From NCBI RefSeq assembly GCF_900115395.1, contig NZ_FOWE01000011.1, forward strand, positions 62,001-126,000: DNA of 64,000 bases. Reading direction: 5' to 3'. How positions within the stretch are numbered: position 1 is the first letter of the stretch; every line of letters starts with the position of its first letter. Position numbers and translations under genes: made by a program. This document shows positions 53,655 through 62,388 of this stretch, in pieces. The notes beneath the pieces were generated by a model that was not told the DNA's origin, did no database searches, and worked only from the letters and a program-made list of their open reading frames with translations. This DNA is from Geodermatophilus obscurus (GTDB lineage Bacteria > Actinomycetota > Actinomycetes > Mycobacteriales > Geodermatophilaceae).

Positions 53655-55546
53655 CCGCCCACCCGCTCGACCCGCTGAACGCCGACGAGTTCCGCGCCGC
53701 CGCCGCCCTCCTCCGCCGCGAGAAGGGCGTCGACGAGCGCTGGCGCTACGCCTCCATCGAGCTGAAGGAGCCGGCCAAGGACGTCGTCCGCGCGTTCACC
53801 CCCGGTGACCCCATCCGGCGCGAGGCGCGGGTCACCTGCTGGAGCCGCGAGGAGGGCACCGCCTACAAGGCCCTGGTGTCGCTGACCGACGACGCGCTGC
53901 TGTCCTGGGAGGCCGTCCCCGGCGAGCAGCCCAACATGACCCTCGACGAGTGGCACGAGGCCCACGACGTGCTCATCCAGCACCCGACCGTGATCGAGGC
54001 GCTCGCCGAGCGCGGCATCACCGACCTCGACCTCGTGCTCATCGACACCTGGGCCTACGGCCACTCCCTCATCCCCGAGGGCCTGCAGGACCGGCGGGTG
54101 GGCTGGACCGACGTGTGGCGCCGCTCGGTACCCGGCGGCAACCCCTACGCCAACCCGGTCAACGGGCTGCACTTCGTGGTCGACCTCAACACGATGGAGC
54201 TGCTGCGGGTCGAGGACACCCCGCCGCCCGGCCCGAACCTGGCCATGGGCGAGTACGCGCCCTCGCTGGTGCCCGGGCTGGTGCAGCGCAGCGACCTCAG
54301 GCCGCTGGAGATCACCCAGCCGGAGGGGGTCTCCTTCACCCTCGACGGCTGCGAGCTGCGCTGGCAGAACTGGACGCTGCGGCTGGGCTTCAACCACCGC
54401 GAGGGCCTGGTGCTGCACCGCGTCGGCTACGACGACGGCACCGGCACCCGGTCGATCGCGCACCGGATGTCCTTCGCCGAGATGGTCGTGCCCTACCGCG
54501 ACCCCGGCCCCGACCACTACCGCCGCACCGCCTTCGACATCGGCGAGTGGGGACTGGGCTTCATGACGACGTCGCTGGAGCTCGGCTGCGACTGCCTCGG
54601 CGAGATCACCTACGTCGACGCCGTCCTGCACGACACCCGCGGCGAGCCGTACACGATCAGGAACGCCATCTGCCTCCACGAGGAGGACGACGGCGTGCTG
54701 TGGAAGCACGTCGACGAGAAGGCCGGCACCGAGGTCCGCCGGTCGCGGCGGATGGTCGTCTCCTTCCACGCCACGGTGGCCAACTACGAGTACCTGACCT
54801 ACTGGCGCTTCTACCAGGACGGCACGATCGAGTGCGAGGTCCGCGCCACCGGGATCATGGTGACGACGTCCTACTCCGACACCCCGCCGCCGCACGGCAC
54901 GGTGGTCGACACGCAGACCTACGCGCCGTTCCACCAGCACTTCATCGTCGCCCGCCTCGACATGGAGGTCGACGGCCCGGAGAACACGGTGCTGGTCAGC
55001 GAGAGCGAGCCGGCGCCCGTCTCCCCGGAGAACCCCTACGGCCTGGCGGTGGTGCAGCGCACCCGGGCGATGGAGAGCGAGTCCGACGGCGGCCAGGACC
55101 CCGACTGGGCCACCCAGCGCAGCTGGAAGGTGGTCAACCGGACCAAGCCCACCCGGCTGGGCACGCCCCCTGGCTACAAGCTGGTGTCCGGCGCGGGCAT
55201 CCCGGTGCTGGCCGACCCGTCCTCGCCGATCCTGCAGCGGGCCGGCGTCGTCGCGCACCCGCTCTGGGTGACCCGGTACGCCGAGGACGAGCGCTGGCCC
55301 TCCGGGGAGTTCTGCAACCAGAGCCGGCGCGACGCCGGGCTGCCCCGCTGGATCGAGGCGGACCGGTCCCTGCTCGACACCGACGTCGTGCTGTGGCACG
55401 TCTTCGGCCTCCACCACGTCACCCGGCCGGAGGACTGGCCGGTCATGCCGGTCGACACCGTGTCCTTCCAGCTGCGGCCGGTCGGCTTCTTCGACCGCAA
55501 CCCGGCCCTCGACCTGCCGCCCTCCGCGGCGAGGCACTGCCACTGA
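53651..55546 (+). CDS. Copper-containing primary-amine oxidase
   Basis: Oxidises primary amines to aldehydes, releasing ammonia and hydrogen peroxide. The 631-residue protein has the topaquinone precursor Tyr379 in TVANYEY, the catalytic base Asp296 in TAFDIGEWG, and copper ligands His428, His430 and His589 (FHQHF and FGLHHVTRPEDWP). These match, at a constant offset of about 2-3, the positions I recall for Arthrobacter globiformis phenylethylamine oxidase (Asp298, Tyr382, His431/433/592). An aromatic amine is therefore as likely as putrescine. No signal peptide is visible. ATG at 53651 overlaps the agmatinase stop. Confidence 0.95.
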   Translation: MTAHPLDPLNADEFRAAAALLRREKGVDERWRYASIELKEPAKDVVRAFTPGDPIRREARVTCWSREEGTAYKALVSLTDDALLSWEAVPGEQPNMTLDEWHEAHDVLIQHPTVIEALAERGITDLDLVLIDTWAYGHSLIPEGLQDRRVGWTDVWRRSVPGGNPYANPVNGLHFVVDLNTMELLRVEDTPPPGPNLAMGEYAPSLVPGLVQRSDLRPLEITQPEGVSFTLDGCELRWQNWTLRLGFNHREGLVLHRVGYDDGTGTRSIAHRMSFAEMVVPYRDPGPDHYRRTAFDIGEWGLGFMTTSLELGCDCLGEITYVDAVLHDTRGEPYTIRNAICLHEEDDGVLWKHVDEKAGTEVRRSRRMVVSFHATVANYEYLTYWRFYQDGTIECEVRATGIMVTTSYSDTPPPHGTVVDTQTYAPFHQHFIVARLDMEVDGPENTVLVSESEPAPVSPENPYGLAVVQRTRAMESESDGGQDPDWATQRSWKVVNRTKPTRLGTPPGYKLVSGAGIPVLADPSSPILQRAGVVAHPLWVTRYAEDERWPSGEFCNQSRRDAGLPRWIEADRSLLDTDVVLWHVFGLHHVTRPEDWPVMPVDTVSFQLRPVGFFDRNPALDLPPSAARHCH

Positions 55547-55551
55547 GGACA

Positions 55552-55605
55552 GGCCCCTTCCCTCCCTCCCACTCGTCCCCCGTGGCAGCGCCCAGGGAGG
55601 GGGCC
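55552..55605 (+). terminator. Terminator after the amine oxidase gene
   Basis: GGCCCCTTCCC (55552-55562) pairs with GGGAGGGGGCC (55595-55605), allowing one G-U, starting 5 bases after the stop. The start chosen for the downstream membrane gene lies in its loop, so that gene may be read through or use another start. Confidence 0.5.
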
Positions 55606-56151
55606 GTTCCAGCACCTCACGGGGCTCCCGGCGGGACCCTGCGGCGGGGCCGCCGGGCCCAGCCCCGCCAGCGGCCGCCGGCCGGCCCGGACGGGCCGCA
55701 CCTGCTGGCCGCCGTCGCGGCGGGGGTGGCGACGGCGTCCGCGCTGCTGCACCTGCCCCTGCTCAGCACCGGCCCGCACGCCGCGCTGCAGCCCGCGATC
55801 GGACTGTCCTGCCTGTTCTGTGCGGTGCACCTGTGGCGCCGGCCGGGCCACGCCGCGTGGACGGGGCACGTGGCGGTGGCGGCGCTGATGCCCCTGCACG
55901 GACTACTGGGCGGCGCGTCGCACGGCCACGCGGGGACGGGGACCACCGACCCGGCGGCGTGGGCTCCGTCCGCGCTGCTGCTCCTGGCCGGTCTCGGCGT
56001 CCTGCTCGGGGTGGTGCGCTGGGCTCTGGACGCCGACGTCCCGCTGCGCCCCAGCCCAGGTCAGAGCCCGGGTCAGGGCCCGGGCCAGAGCCCGGGTCAG
56101 ATGCCGGCGGCCGCGGGCGGCAGCTCGGGGCGCCGGGTGCCCCAGGCGTAG
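55582..56151 (+). CDS. Four-helix membrane protein with SPGQ repeat tail
   Basis: A 189-residue protein with hydrophobic segments near residues 35-50, 60-78, 88-104 and 128-146. A His-rich loop (ASHGHAGT) follows the third. The C-terminus is a repeated Ser-Pro-Gly-Gln stretch encoded by four 12-bp units. The frame runs 55 bases into the convergent lrp gene. The GTG at 55582 is the best available start but lies in the amine oxidase terminator loop. No family is recognised. Third-position GC is strongly coding-like. Confidence 0.6.
   Translation: MAAPREGAVPAPHGAPGGTLRRGRRAQPRQRPPAGPDGPHLLAAVAAGVATASALLHLPLLSTGPHAALQPAIGLSCLFCAVHLWRRPGHAAWTGHVAVAALMPLHGLLGGASHGHAGTGTTDPAAWAPSALLLLAGLGVLLGVVRWALDADVPLRPSPGQSPGQGPGQSPGQMPAAAGGSSGRRVPQA
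56053..56100. repeat. Four tandem copies of a 12-bp unit
   Basis: Consensus AGCCCGGGTCAG, in copies at 56053, 56065, 56077 and 56089 with few changes. It encodes SPGQ repeats in the plus-strand gene, and its last copy contains the stop codon of the minus-strand lrp gene. Confidence 0.9.
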
Positions 56152-56594
56152 GTCTGTTTGCGCAGCCCCAGGTAGAGGTGGGTCTCGGTGGACGTCACGC
56201 CCTCGACGGCCCGGATGCGGGCCACCGTGCCGAGCAGCTGGTCGTCGTCCTCGGCGACCACCTCGACGAGCAGGTCGGCCGGGCCGGCGGTGACCACCAC
56301 GTAGATGACCTCGGGGAGCGCGGCGATCGCGTCACCGGCCGCGCGCGGGTCACCGGAGGTCCGCACCGTGACCATCGCCTGGCGGGAGAAGCCCACCTGC
56401 AGCGGGTCGGTCACGGCCACCACCTGCATGACGCCGGCGTCGAGCAGCCGCTGCACGCGCTGGCGGACGGCGGCCTCGGACAGCCCGACGGCGTGTGCGA
56501 TCCGGGCGTAGGGCCGCCGTCCGTCCTGCTGGAGCTGCTCGACGATCGCCCTGGAGACGTCGTCCAGGACGAACTCACGCTCCCGGATCGCCAC
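56097..56594 (-). CDS. Lrp/AsnC family transcriptional regulator
   Basis: A 165-residue feast/famine regulator. The N-terminal helix-turn-helix (about residues 8-55, VSRAIVEQLQQDGRRPYARI then LSEAAVRQRVQRLLDAGV) is followed by a RAM/ligand domain (about 70-150). The GTG at 56594 follows GGGAGGGGG. It reads away from PucR and lies in the amine island, so it likely senses an amino acid or amine intermediate. Its stop lies in the tandem repeat of the overlapping membrane-protein gene. Confidence 0.92.
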   Translation of the reverse strand: MAIREREFVLDDVSRAIVEQLQQDGRRPYARIAHAVGLSEAAVRQRVQRLLDAGVMQVVAVTDPLQVGFSRQAMVTVRTSGDPRAAGDAIAALPEVIYVVVTAGPADLLVEVVAEDDDQLLGTVARIRAVEGVTSTETHLYLGLRKQTYAWGTRRPELPPAAAGI

Positions 56595-56623
56595 CGCCCC
56601 CTCCCGGCCGTCGCTGCCCCCGC

Positions 56624-56629
56624 AGCGTA
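56624..56629 (-). promoter_or_regulatory. Candidate minus-10 (TACGCT) of the Lrp gene
   Basis: TACGCT lies 29 bases before the GTG start, leaving a leader of about 20-25 bases with a ribosome site. No minus-35 is evident. Confidence 0.4.
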
Positions 56630-56687
56630 GCGACGCAGGCGGCTCCCCTCCCCCGTCCACCACCCCTCCGGGTCAGCTCGCCTCCGG

Positions 56688-58196
56688 TTAGGCGGGCGGG
56701 TGCAGGGCCAGCCACAGCTCCGCGCGGGTCCCCGGCTCGTCGAGGTCGCGGCCGAGCAGGTCGCCGGCCCGCTTCATGCGCTTGCGCAGCGTGTGCCGGT
56801 GCACACCGAGGGCGGCCGCGGCCGGTTCCCACTGCCCGTGGTGGGACAGCCACGCACGCAGGGAGTCGACCAGGTCGCCGGCGCCCGCGCGGTCGGCGGC
56901 CACCAGCGGCGCCAGCAGCGCGTCGGCGAACGCGCGGGTGGCGGCCGGGTCGAGCAGGGCCGGCAACCCCCGCCCGGCCAGCTCGGCGAAGCCCGCCAGC
57001 CCGCCGCCGCGTGCCCGACTGTGCTCGGCCGCCTGCCGGGCCTGGCGCACGCCGTCGGCCAGCCGGCCCCAGGGCACCGGGCCGGCGACGCCCACCGCGG
57101 TCTGCGGCACCCTGTCCGGCAGCGTCACGAGCCGCTCGGGCAACGGCCCGTCGGAGGCGACGAGCAGCACCAGCGCGTCGTCGTCGAGCTCGGCGGAGAA
57201 GGAGGGCGAACCGGTGACGGCGGCCGCGTCGGCGGCGACGTCGACGGCGGCCGCACGCTGACCGACCGCGCCGAGGACCACCAGGACCTGCAGCGGCTCG
57301 GCCGGCAGCCGCTCCCCCAGCGCGGCGACCGCCTCTCCGACGGCGGCCTCCTCCCCGGCCAGGAGCATCCGCAGCAGGGCCGCCCGCAGCGCGGCCATCG
57401 CGCTGTCGAGCCCGCGGGACTGCTCGAGGCGCAGGGTCAGCAGGCCGACGGCGGCGTTCACCACGCTCCGGTCGGCGGCGTGCACGGGCCCGGGCCGGCC
57501 GACGACGAGGAAGCCGCGGGTGCGCCGCTCGTTGCCCAGGGACTGCAGCAGCACCGTCTCCCCCGGCGCGGACAGCGCCGCGCTCGCCGGCGCCCGCACC
57601 GACCGCAGCCGGTCCAGCTCCGGCCGCAGCACCTCCGCGTGGCCGGCCGCCGTCGCCGGCACGGCCTCGAGCACGGCGCCGGCGGTGTCGAGCAGCAGCA
57701 CCCAGCCGCCGACCTGCCGGGCCAGCCGCTGCAGCAGCGGGGCCGGCGAGCCCGGAGCCAGTGCCGCGCGGGTCAGCTCCTGCTGCGCGGTCGCCGCCCG
57801 GGCCAGCGCGGCGTACTCGTCGGCGGCCAGCGCGGCCGAGACGTTGCGGGACAGCGCGATGAACGGGGTCCGCCGCGGCACCTCCAGCAGGGCGAGCCCG
57901 GCGCGCTGCGCGACGGCCACCAGGTCGGCGGGGACGGTGTCGACGCCGAGGCCGGTGCCCAGACCCAGCCCGACGACGCCGGCCGCGGCCAGCCGCGCCA
58001 CGTACTCCCCGACCGGCTCCCCGCGCAGCGCCAGCCCGGTGGTCAGCAGCAGCTCCCCGCCCTCGAGGAACGGGGTCGGGTCGGTGAGCTCGCTGACGTG
58101 CACCCAGGACACCGGCCGGTCCACCCCGCGGCCCGGCGTGTGCAGCACGAGGTCGAGCGCCGGGTCGGCGACGAGGTCGGCGACGGTGACCGGCAC
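56688..58196 (-). CDS. PucR/CdaR family transcriptional regulator
   Basis: A 502-residue regulator. The PucR domain occupies about residues 1-125 (PVSWVHVSELTDPTPFLEGG), a GGDEF-like middle follows, and a C-terminal HTH_30-type helix-turn-helix contains WEPAAAALGVHRHTLRKRMK near residue 465. The GTG at 58196 follows GGAGG at 6 bases. It is divergent from gabT-like aminotransferase at 58349 and is therefore its likely regulator. Related PucR proteins respond to GABA or amine breakdown products; that ligand is inference. Confidence 0.92.
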   Translation of the reverse strand: MPVTVADLVADPALDLVLHTPGRGVDRPVSWVHVSELTDPTPFLEGGELLLTTGLALRGEPVGEYVARLAAAGVVGLGLGTGLGVDTVPADLVAVAQRAGLALLEVPRRTPFIALSRNVSAALAADEYAALARAATAQQELTRAALAPGSPAPLLQRLARQVGGWVLLLDTAGAVLEAVPATAAGHAEVLRPELDRLRSVRAPASAALSAPGETVLLQSLGNERRTRGFLVVGRPGPVHAADRSVVNAAVGLLTLRLEQSRGLDSAMAALRAALLRMLLAGEEAAVGEAVAALGERLPAEPLQVLVVLGAVGQRAAAVDVAADAAAVTGSPSFSAELDDDALVLLVASDGPLPERLVTLPDRVPQTAVGVAGPVPWGRLADGVRQARQAAEHSRARGGGLAGFAELAGRGLPALLDPAATRAFADALLAPLVAADRAGAGDLVDSLRAWLSHHGQWEPAAAALGVHRHTLRKRMKRAGDLLGRDLDEPGTRAELWLALHPPA

Positions 58197-58348
58197 GGCA
58201 CCTCCGGTGACGGAGTGGACATCCGCGCGTGGGTCACGCGCCTGTCCGGACGGTACCGCCGGTGTGGCGGCCGTCCCACACTCGAGGCGCGTGCCTGCCC
58301 CCGACGGGGGCAACCGCCGGCACCACCTGCCCAACCCGAGGAGCTCCC

Positions 58349-59701
58349 GTGACCGACCTGCTCGAGCCCACCACCACGCTGCCGCAGGAGCGGCGGCTGG
58401 TCACCGCGGTCCCCGGCCCCCGGTCGGTGGAGCTCATGGCCCGCCGGTCGGCCACCGTCTCGGCCGGCGTCGGCACCGTCCTGCCCGTCTTCGTCGAGCG
58501 CGCAGGGGGTGGCGTGGTCGTCGACGTCGACGGCAACTCGCTCATCGACCTCGGCTCGGGCATCGCCGTGGTCAACGTCGGCAACGCCGCGCCGCGCGTG
58601 GTGGCCGCCGTCCAGGAGCAGGTCGCGGCCTTCACCCACACCTGCTTCATGGTCACGCCCTACGAGGGGTACGTCGCCGTCTGCGAGGAGCTCGCGCGGG
58701 TCACCCCCGGCGACCACGAGAAGCGCTCGGCGCTGTTCAACACCGGCTCCGAGGCGGTCGAGAACGCCGTCAAGATCGCCCGTCACGCCACCGGTCGCCA
58801 GGCCGTCGTCGTCTTCGACCACGCCTACCACGGCCGGACCAACCTCACGATGGCCCTGACGGCGAAGAACATGCCGTACAAGCACCGCTTCGGGCCGTTC
58901 GCGCCCGAGGTCTACCGCGTGCCGATGTCCTACCCCTTCCGTGACGAGCCGGGCCTGAGCGGCGCCGAGGCCGCCGCCCGCGCGATCGCCCAGATCGAGA
59001 CGCAGGTCGGCGGCGCCAACGTGGCCGCAGTGCTCATCGAGCCGATCCAGGGCGAGGGCGGCTTCGTCGTCCCGGCCCCCGGCTTCCTGCCGGCGCTGGC
59101 CGAGTGGTGCCGCGCCTCCGGTGCGGTGTTCATCGCCGACGAGGTGCAGACCGGCTTCTGCCGCACCGGGGACTGGTTCGCCGCCGAGCACGAGGGCGTC
59201 GTCCCCGACCTGGTCACCCTGGCCAAGGGCATGGCCGGTGGCATGCCCTTGGCCGCCGTGACCGGCCGCGCCGAGCTCATGGACGCCGTCCACACCGGCG
59301 GCCTCGGCGGAACCTACGGCGGCAACCCGGTGGCCTGCGCCGCCGCGCTGGCCTCGATCGAGACGATGCGCGAGCTGGACCTCACCGGCGCCGCCCGCGC
59401 CATCGGCGACACGATGCTGCCCCGCCTGCGCGCGCTGCAGGAGCGCACGCCGGCCATCGGCGACGTCCGCGGCCGCGGTGCCATGATCGCCATGGAGATC
59501 GTCGAGCCGGGCACCACCGAGCCCGATCCCGGGCTGACCGGCCGGATCGCCCGCGCCTGCCACGCCGAGGGCGTCGTCGTCCTCACCGCCGGCACCTTCG
59601 GCAACGTGCTGCGCTTCCTGCCGCCGCTGGTCATCGGCCAGGACCTGCTCACCGAGGGTCTCGACGTGCTCGACGCCGCCTTCGCCGCGCACGCCGGCTG
59701 A
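58349..59701 (+). CDS. gabT: Class III aminotransferase, probable 4-aminobutyrate type
   Basis: PLP enzyme moving the amino group of GABA or a related omega-amino acid to 2-oxoglutarate. The 450-residue protein has FNTGSEAVENAVKIAR, DHAYHGRT, IADEVQTGFCRTG and LAKGMAGG with the PLP-binding Lys293. The GTG at 58349 follows GAGGAG. The 152-bp leader contains CGGTACCG (58251-58258) and a TGCCCCC/GGGGGCA hairpin (58296-58312). It is divergent from PucR. Close relatives act on putrescine or beta-alanine, so GabT is the best but not only choice. Confidence 0.88.
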   Translation: MTDLLEPTTTLPQERRLVTAVPGPRSVELMARRSATVSAGVGTVLPVFVERAGGGVVVDVDGNSLIDLGSGIAVVNVGNAAPRVVAAVQEQVAAFTHTCFMVTPYEGYVAVCEELARVTPGDHEKRSALFNTGSEAVENAVKIARHATGRQAVVVFDHAYHGRTNLTMALTAKNMPYKHRFGPFAPEVYRVPMSYPFRDEPGLSGAEAAARAIAQIETQVGGANVAAVLIEPIQGEGGFVVPAPGFLPALAEWCRASGAVFIADEVQTGFCRTGDWFAAEHEGVVPDLVTLAKGMAGGMPLAAVTGRAELMDAVHTGGLGGTYGGNPVACAAALASIETMRELDLTGAARAIGDTMLPRLRALQERTPAIGDVRGRGAMIAMEIVEPGTTEPDPGLTGRIARACHAEGVVVLTAGTFGNVLRFLPPLVIGQDLLTEGLDVLDAAFAAHAG

Positions 59702-59714
59702 CACGCCCGCACGG

Positions 59715-59749
59715 CGAGGCCCCGGTCCCCGCAGGGGGCCGGGGCCTCG
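59715..59749. terminator. Bidirectional terminator between gabT and the aldehyde dehydrogenase gene
   Basis: A 16-bp stem including one G-U pair (59715-59730 and 59734-59749) closes the three-base loop GCA between two convergent genes, with stops at 59701 and 59762. Confidence 0.7.
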
Positions 59750-59761
59750 TGCGTCCGGGGA

Positions 59762-61201
59762 CTACAGGTCGATGCCGGTGAGCACCAGCACGCGCTCCTC
59801 GGTGAGGTCCTCCATCGCCGCGTGGACGCCCTCGCGGCCGGTGCCGGAGTCCTTCACACCGCCGTAGGGCATCTGGTCGGCGCGGAAGCTGGGCACGTCG
59901 CCGACGACGACGCCGCCGACGTCGAGCACCTGCGCGGCCCGGAACGCCACCTGCAGGTCGCGGGTGAAGACGCCGGCCTGCAGCCCGAAGCGACTGTCGT
60001 TGACCCGGTCGAAGGCCTCGTCGAGGGAGTCGACGGCGTCGATGACCACGACCGGGCCGAAGACCTCCTCGCAGGCCAGCTTCTCCGTCGCCGGGACGCC
60101 GGTGAGCACGGTGGGCGTGTACGTGGCGCCCTCGCGGACGCCGCCGGTGAGCAGCCGGGCGCCCGCGGCGACGGCCTCGTCCACCCAGGTCTCCACCCGG
60201 CGGGCGGCGGCCTCGTCGATGAGCGGGCCGACGTCGGTGGCCGGGTCGGTGGGGTCACCGGTGGCGAGCTTCTGCACCGCCTCGACCACGCGGCCGGTCA
60301 GCGCCTCGGCGACGGCGCGGTGGGCGAACACCCGCTGCACCGAGATGCAGGACTGACCGGCCTGGTACATGGCGAAGGTCGCGATCCGCGACGCCGCCCA
60401 CGACAGCGACGTCTCGTCGTCCTGGTCGGGGCCGACGACGGCCGCGGCGTTGCCGCCGAGCTCCAGGGTGACGTGCTTGCGGGGCGCGGACTCGCGGATG
60501 GACCAGCCCACGGGCACCGAGCCGGTGAACGACACGACCGGCAGGCGGGGGTCGCGGACCAGGCCGGCGGCGACCTCGTTCGGCACCGGCAGCACCGACC
60601 ACGAGCCGGCCGGCAGGTCGGTCTCGGCGAGCAGCTCGCCGAGCAGCAGCGCGGTCAGCGGCGTGGCCGGGGCGGGCTTGAGCACGATCGGGGCGCCGAC
60701 GGCGATGGCCGGGGCGACCTTGTGGGCGACGAGGTTGAGCGGGAAGTTGAACGGCGCGATGCCGAGCACCGGCCCGCGGGGCACCCGCCGCACCAGGGCC
60801 ATGCGGCCGGTGGCGGCGGGGTCGGTGTCCAGCCGCTGCAGCGTGCCCGACCAGCGGCGGGCCTCCTCGGCACCCCACCGGAAGGTCGACACCGCGCGGG
60901 CCACCTCCAGCCGGGCCCACTTCAGCGGTTTCCCCGACTCGGCGGTGATCAGCGCGGCGACCTCCTCGCTCCGCTCGGCGAGGCGGCGCGAGACGGAGTC
61001 CAGCGCCGCGGCCCGTACGTGCGCGGGGGTGGCGGCGAACTCGCGGCGCACCCGCGCGGCCGCGTCGACGGCGGCCTCGACGTCGTCGGCGGTGGCGGTC
61101 GTGGTCCGGCCGGCGAGCGACCCGTCGTGCGGGGAGCGGACCTCGAGCACCTCGCTGCCGTGGCCGGGGCGTCCGGCGATCCAGTGGGGCGTCGTGGTCA
61201 C
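59762..61201 (-). CDS. Aldehyde dehydrogenase family protein
   Basis: Oxidises an aldehyde to the acid with NAD(P). The 479-residue protein shows the Asn site FNFPLN, the catalytic Glu in LELGGNA, and the nucleophile Cys285 in AGQSCISVQR, then EEVFGPVVV. In this island the expected substrate is aminobutanal or succinic semialdehyde from the amine oxidase or aminotransferase. The family also includes lactaldehyde-type enzymes. GTG at 61201 follows GGAGGA. It is convergent with gabT, and follows the LLM gene by 140 bp. Confidence 0.92.
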   Translation of the reverse strand: MTTTPHWIAGRPGHGSEVLEVRSPHDGSLAGRTTTATADDVEAAVDAAARVRREFAATPAHVRAAALDSVSRRLAERSEEVAALITAESGKPLKWARLEVARAVSTFRWGAEEARRWSGTLQRLDTDPAATGRMALVRRVPRGPVLGIAPFNFPLNLVAHKVAPAIAVGAPIVLKPAPATPLTALLLGELLAETDLPAGSWSVLPVPNEVAAGLVRDPRLPVVSFTGSVPVGWSIRESAPRKHVTLELGGNAAAVVGPDQDDETSLSWAASRIATFAMYQAGQSCISVQRVFAHRAVAEALTGRVVEAVQKLATGDPTDPATDVGPLIDEAAARRVETWVDEAVAAGARLLTGGVREGATYTPTVLTGVPATEKLACEEVFGPVVVIDAVDSLDEAFDRVNDSRFGLQAGVFTRDLQVAFRAAQVLDVGGVVVGDVPSFRADQMPYGGVKDSGTGREGVHAAMEDLTEERVLVLTGIDL

Positions 61202-61304
61202 GGGTCCTCCTCGGGGTGGCTGCGGCTGCTGCGAGCGTGCCGGAGGAGGGCACCGTCCCGGGACGGCCGATCCGGCCACCGCCACGGCTCGGGTACGCCG
61301 GGAT

Positions 61305-61334
61305 GGCACGGGCCCGGCGCGCCGGGCCCGTGCC
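61305..61334 (-). terminator. Perfect 30-base palindrome after the LLM gene
   Basis: GGCACGGGCCCGGCG and its exact complement abut with no spacer (61305-61319 and 61320-61334), 7 bases past the stop of the LLM gene. It would fold as a hairpin with a small loop after opening the central pairs. Confidence 0.6.
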
Positions 61335-61341
61335 GCCCGCG

Positions 61342-62388
61342 TCAGCTGAAGGCGGGCATGACCTCGTCGTGGATGAGCTGCAGCTGCTCGTCGACCGTCG
61401 CCACCCCGGCGATCTCGCGGCCGGTGAACGCCTTGACCAGCGAGGCGTCGGTGATCGCGGCGACGAGGTGGTTGACCCCCGTGGGCTCGATCTCCTTGAT
61501 CTTCGCCGTGACCTCCTCGGGAGTGCCGGAGAACGACAGCTTGTCGGCGATCTCCGGGGTGGTGAGCTCGATGCCCTTCGCGAGGTCCCCACCGGCGATC
61601 GCGGCGATGATCGGCTGCAGGCTCTCCGGGTCCACGCCGTTGCGCTCGAGCTGCTCGGCGGGCATGGAGGAGGCGTAGATGCCGACCATGCTGCGGGCGG
61701 CGTCCTTGGCGGCGGCGGAGTCGCGGCCGACGGAGACGACCACCCAGGCGCCGAAGTCCAGCGTCGTCCAGTCCTTGCCGGCCCGCTCGGCGCCGATCCG
61801 CAGGTTCTCGGCGGCGTACTCGTAGGCCTCGCGGGTGTAGCTGAGCGCGTGGTGGCAGCCGTCGGAGTGCTCGGCCGCCGCCTGGAACGACTTCGGCCCG
61901 CGCATCGCGCCCATCTTCACCGGCAGCCGCTCCTGCACCGGCCGGGCGAAGGTGAACAGCCCGTCGTAGGAGAAGAACTCGCCGTCGAAGGTGATGGCGC
62001 CGTCGTCGAGGAACGTGCGCATGACCTTCACGCCCTCGACCACCCGCGACAGCGGCTTCGTCGTCCTCCAGTCCGTCTTGTACTGGGCCAGCAGGCCGAA
62101 GTTGCCGCTGGAGAGCACGACCTCCGCCCGGCCCCCGGTGAGCTCGTCGAGGGTGGCCGCGGCCTGGGCGATCAGGGTGGGCTCGCGCAGGGTGACCGCC
62201 GAGACGCTCGGGCCCATCCGCACCCGTGAGGTGCGCGCGGCCGCGGCCGCGAACAGCAGCCACAGGTCCTTGTGCCAGGTCTCGTCGGCGGCGTACACCG
62301 CGTGGAAACCGAGCTGGTCGGCCAGCTCGATCGCCCGCAGCGACTCCTCGAGCGGGTAGTCGGGCAGCATCGCGTAGCTGAACTTCAT
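61342..62388 (-). CDS. LLM class flavin/F420-dependent oxidoreductase
   Basis: The 348-residue protein is a luciferase-like monooxygenase-fold enzyme of the TIGR03557-like/F420 group (MKFSYAMLPDYPLEESLRAI start, ELADQLGFHAVYAADE, and a YTREAYEYAAENLRIGAE region). Some relatives use F420, others FMN. The substrate is unknown. ATG at 62388 overlaps the permease stop as ATGA, so it acts with the transporter. The oxidised compound may be an amine or amino acid of the island; that is inference. Confidence 0.85.
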   Translation of the reverse strand: MKFSYAMLPDYPLEESLRAIELADQLGFHAVYAADETWHKDLWLLFAAAAARTSRVRMGPSVSAVTLREPTLIAQAAATLDELTGGRAEVVLSSGNFGLLAQYKTDWRTTKPLSRVVEGVKVMRTFLDDGAITFDGEFFSYDGLFTFARPVQERLPVKMGAMRGPKSFQAAAEHSDGCHHALSYTREAYEYAAENLRIGAERAGKDWTTLDFGAWVVVSVGRDSAAAKDAARSMVGIYASSMPAEQLERNGVDPESLQPIIAAIAGGDLAKGIELTTPEIADKLSFSGTPEEVTAKIKEIEPTGVNHLVAAITDASLVKAFTGREIAGVATVDEQLQLIHDEVMPAFS

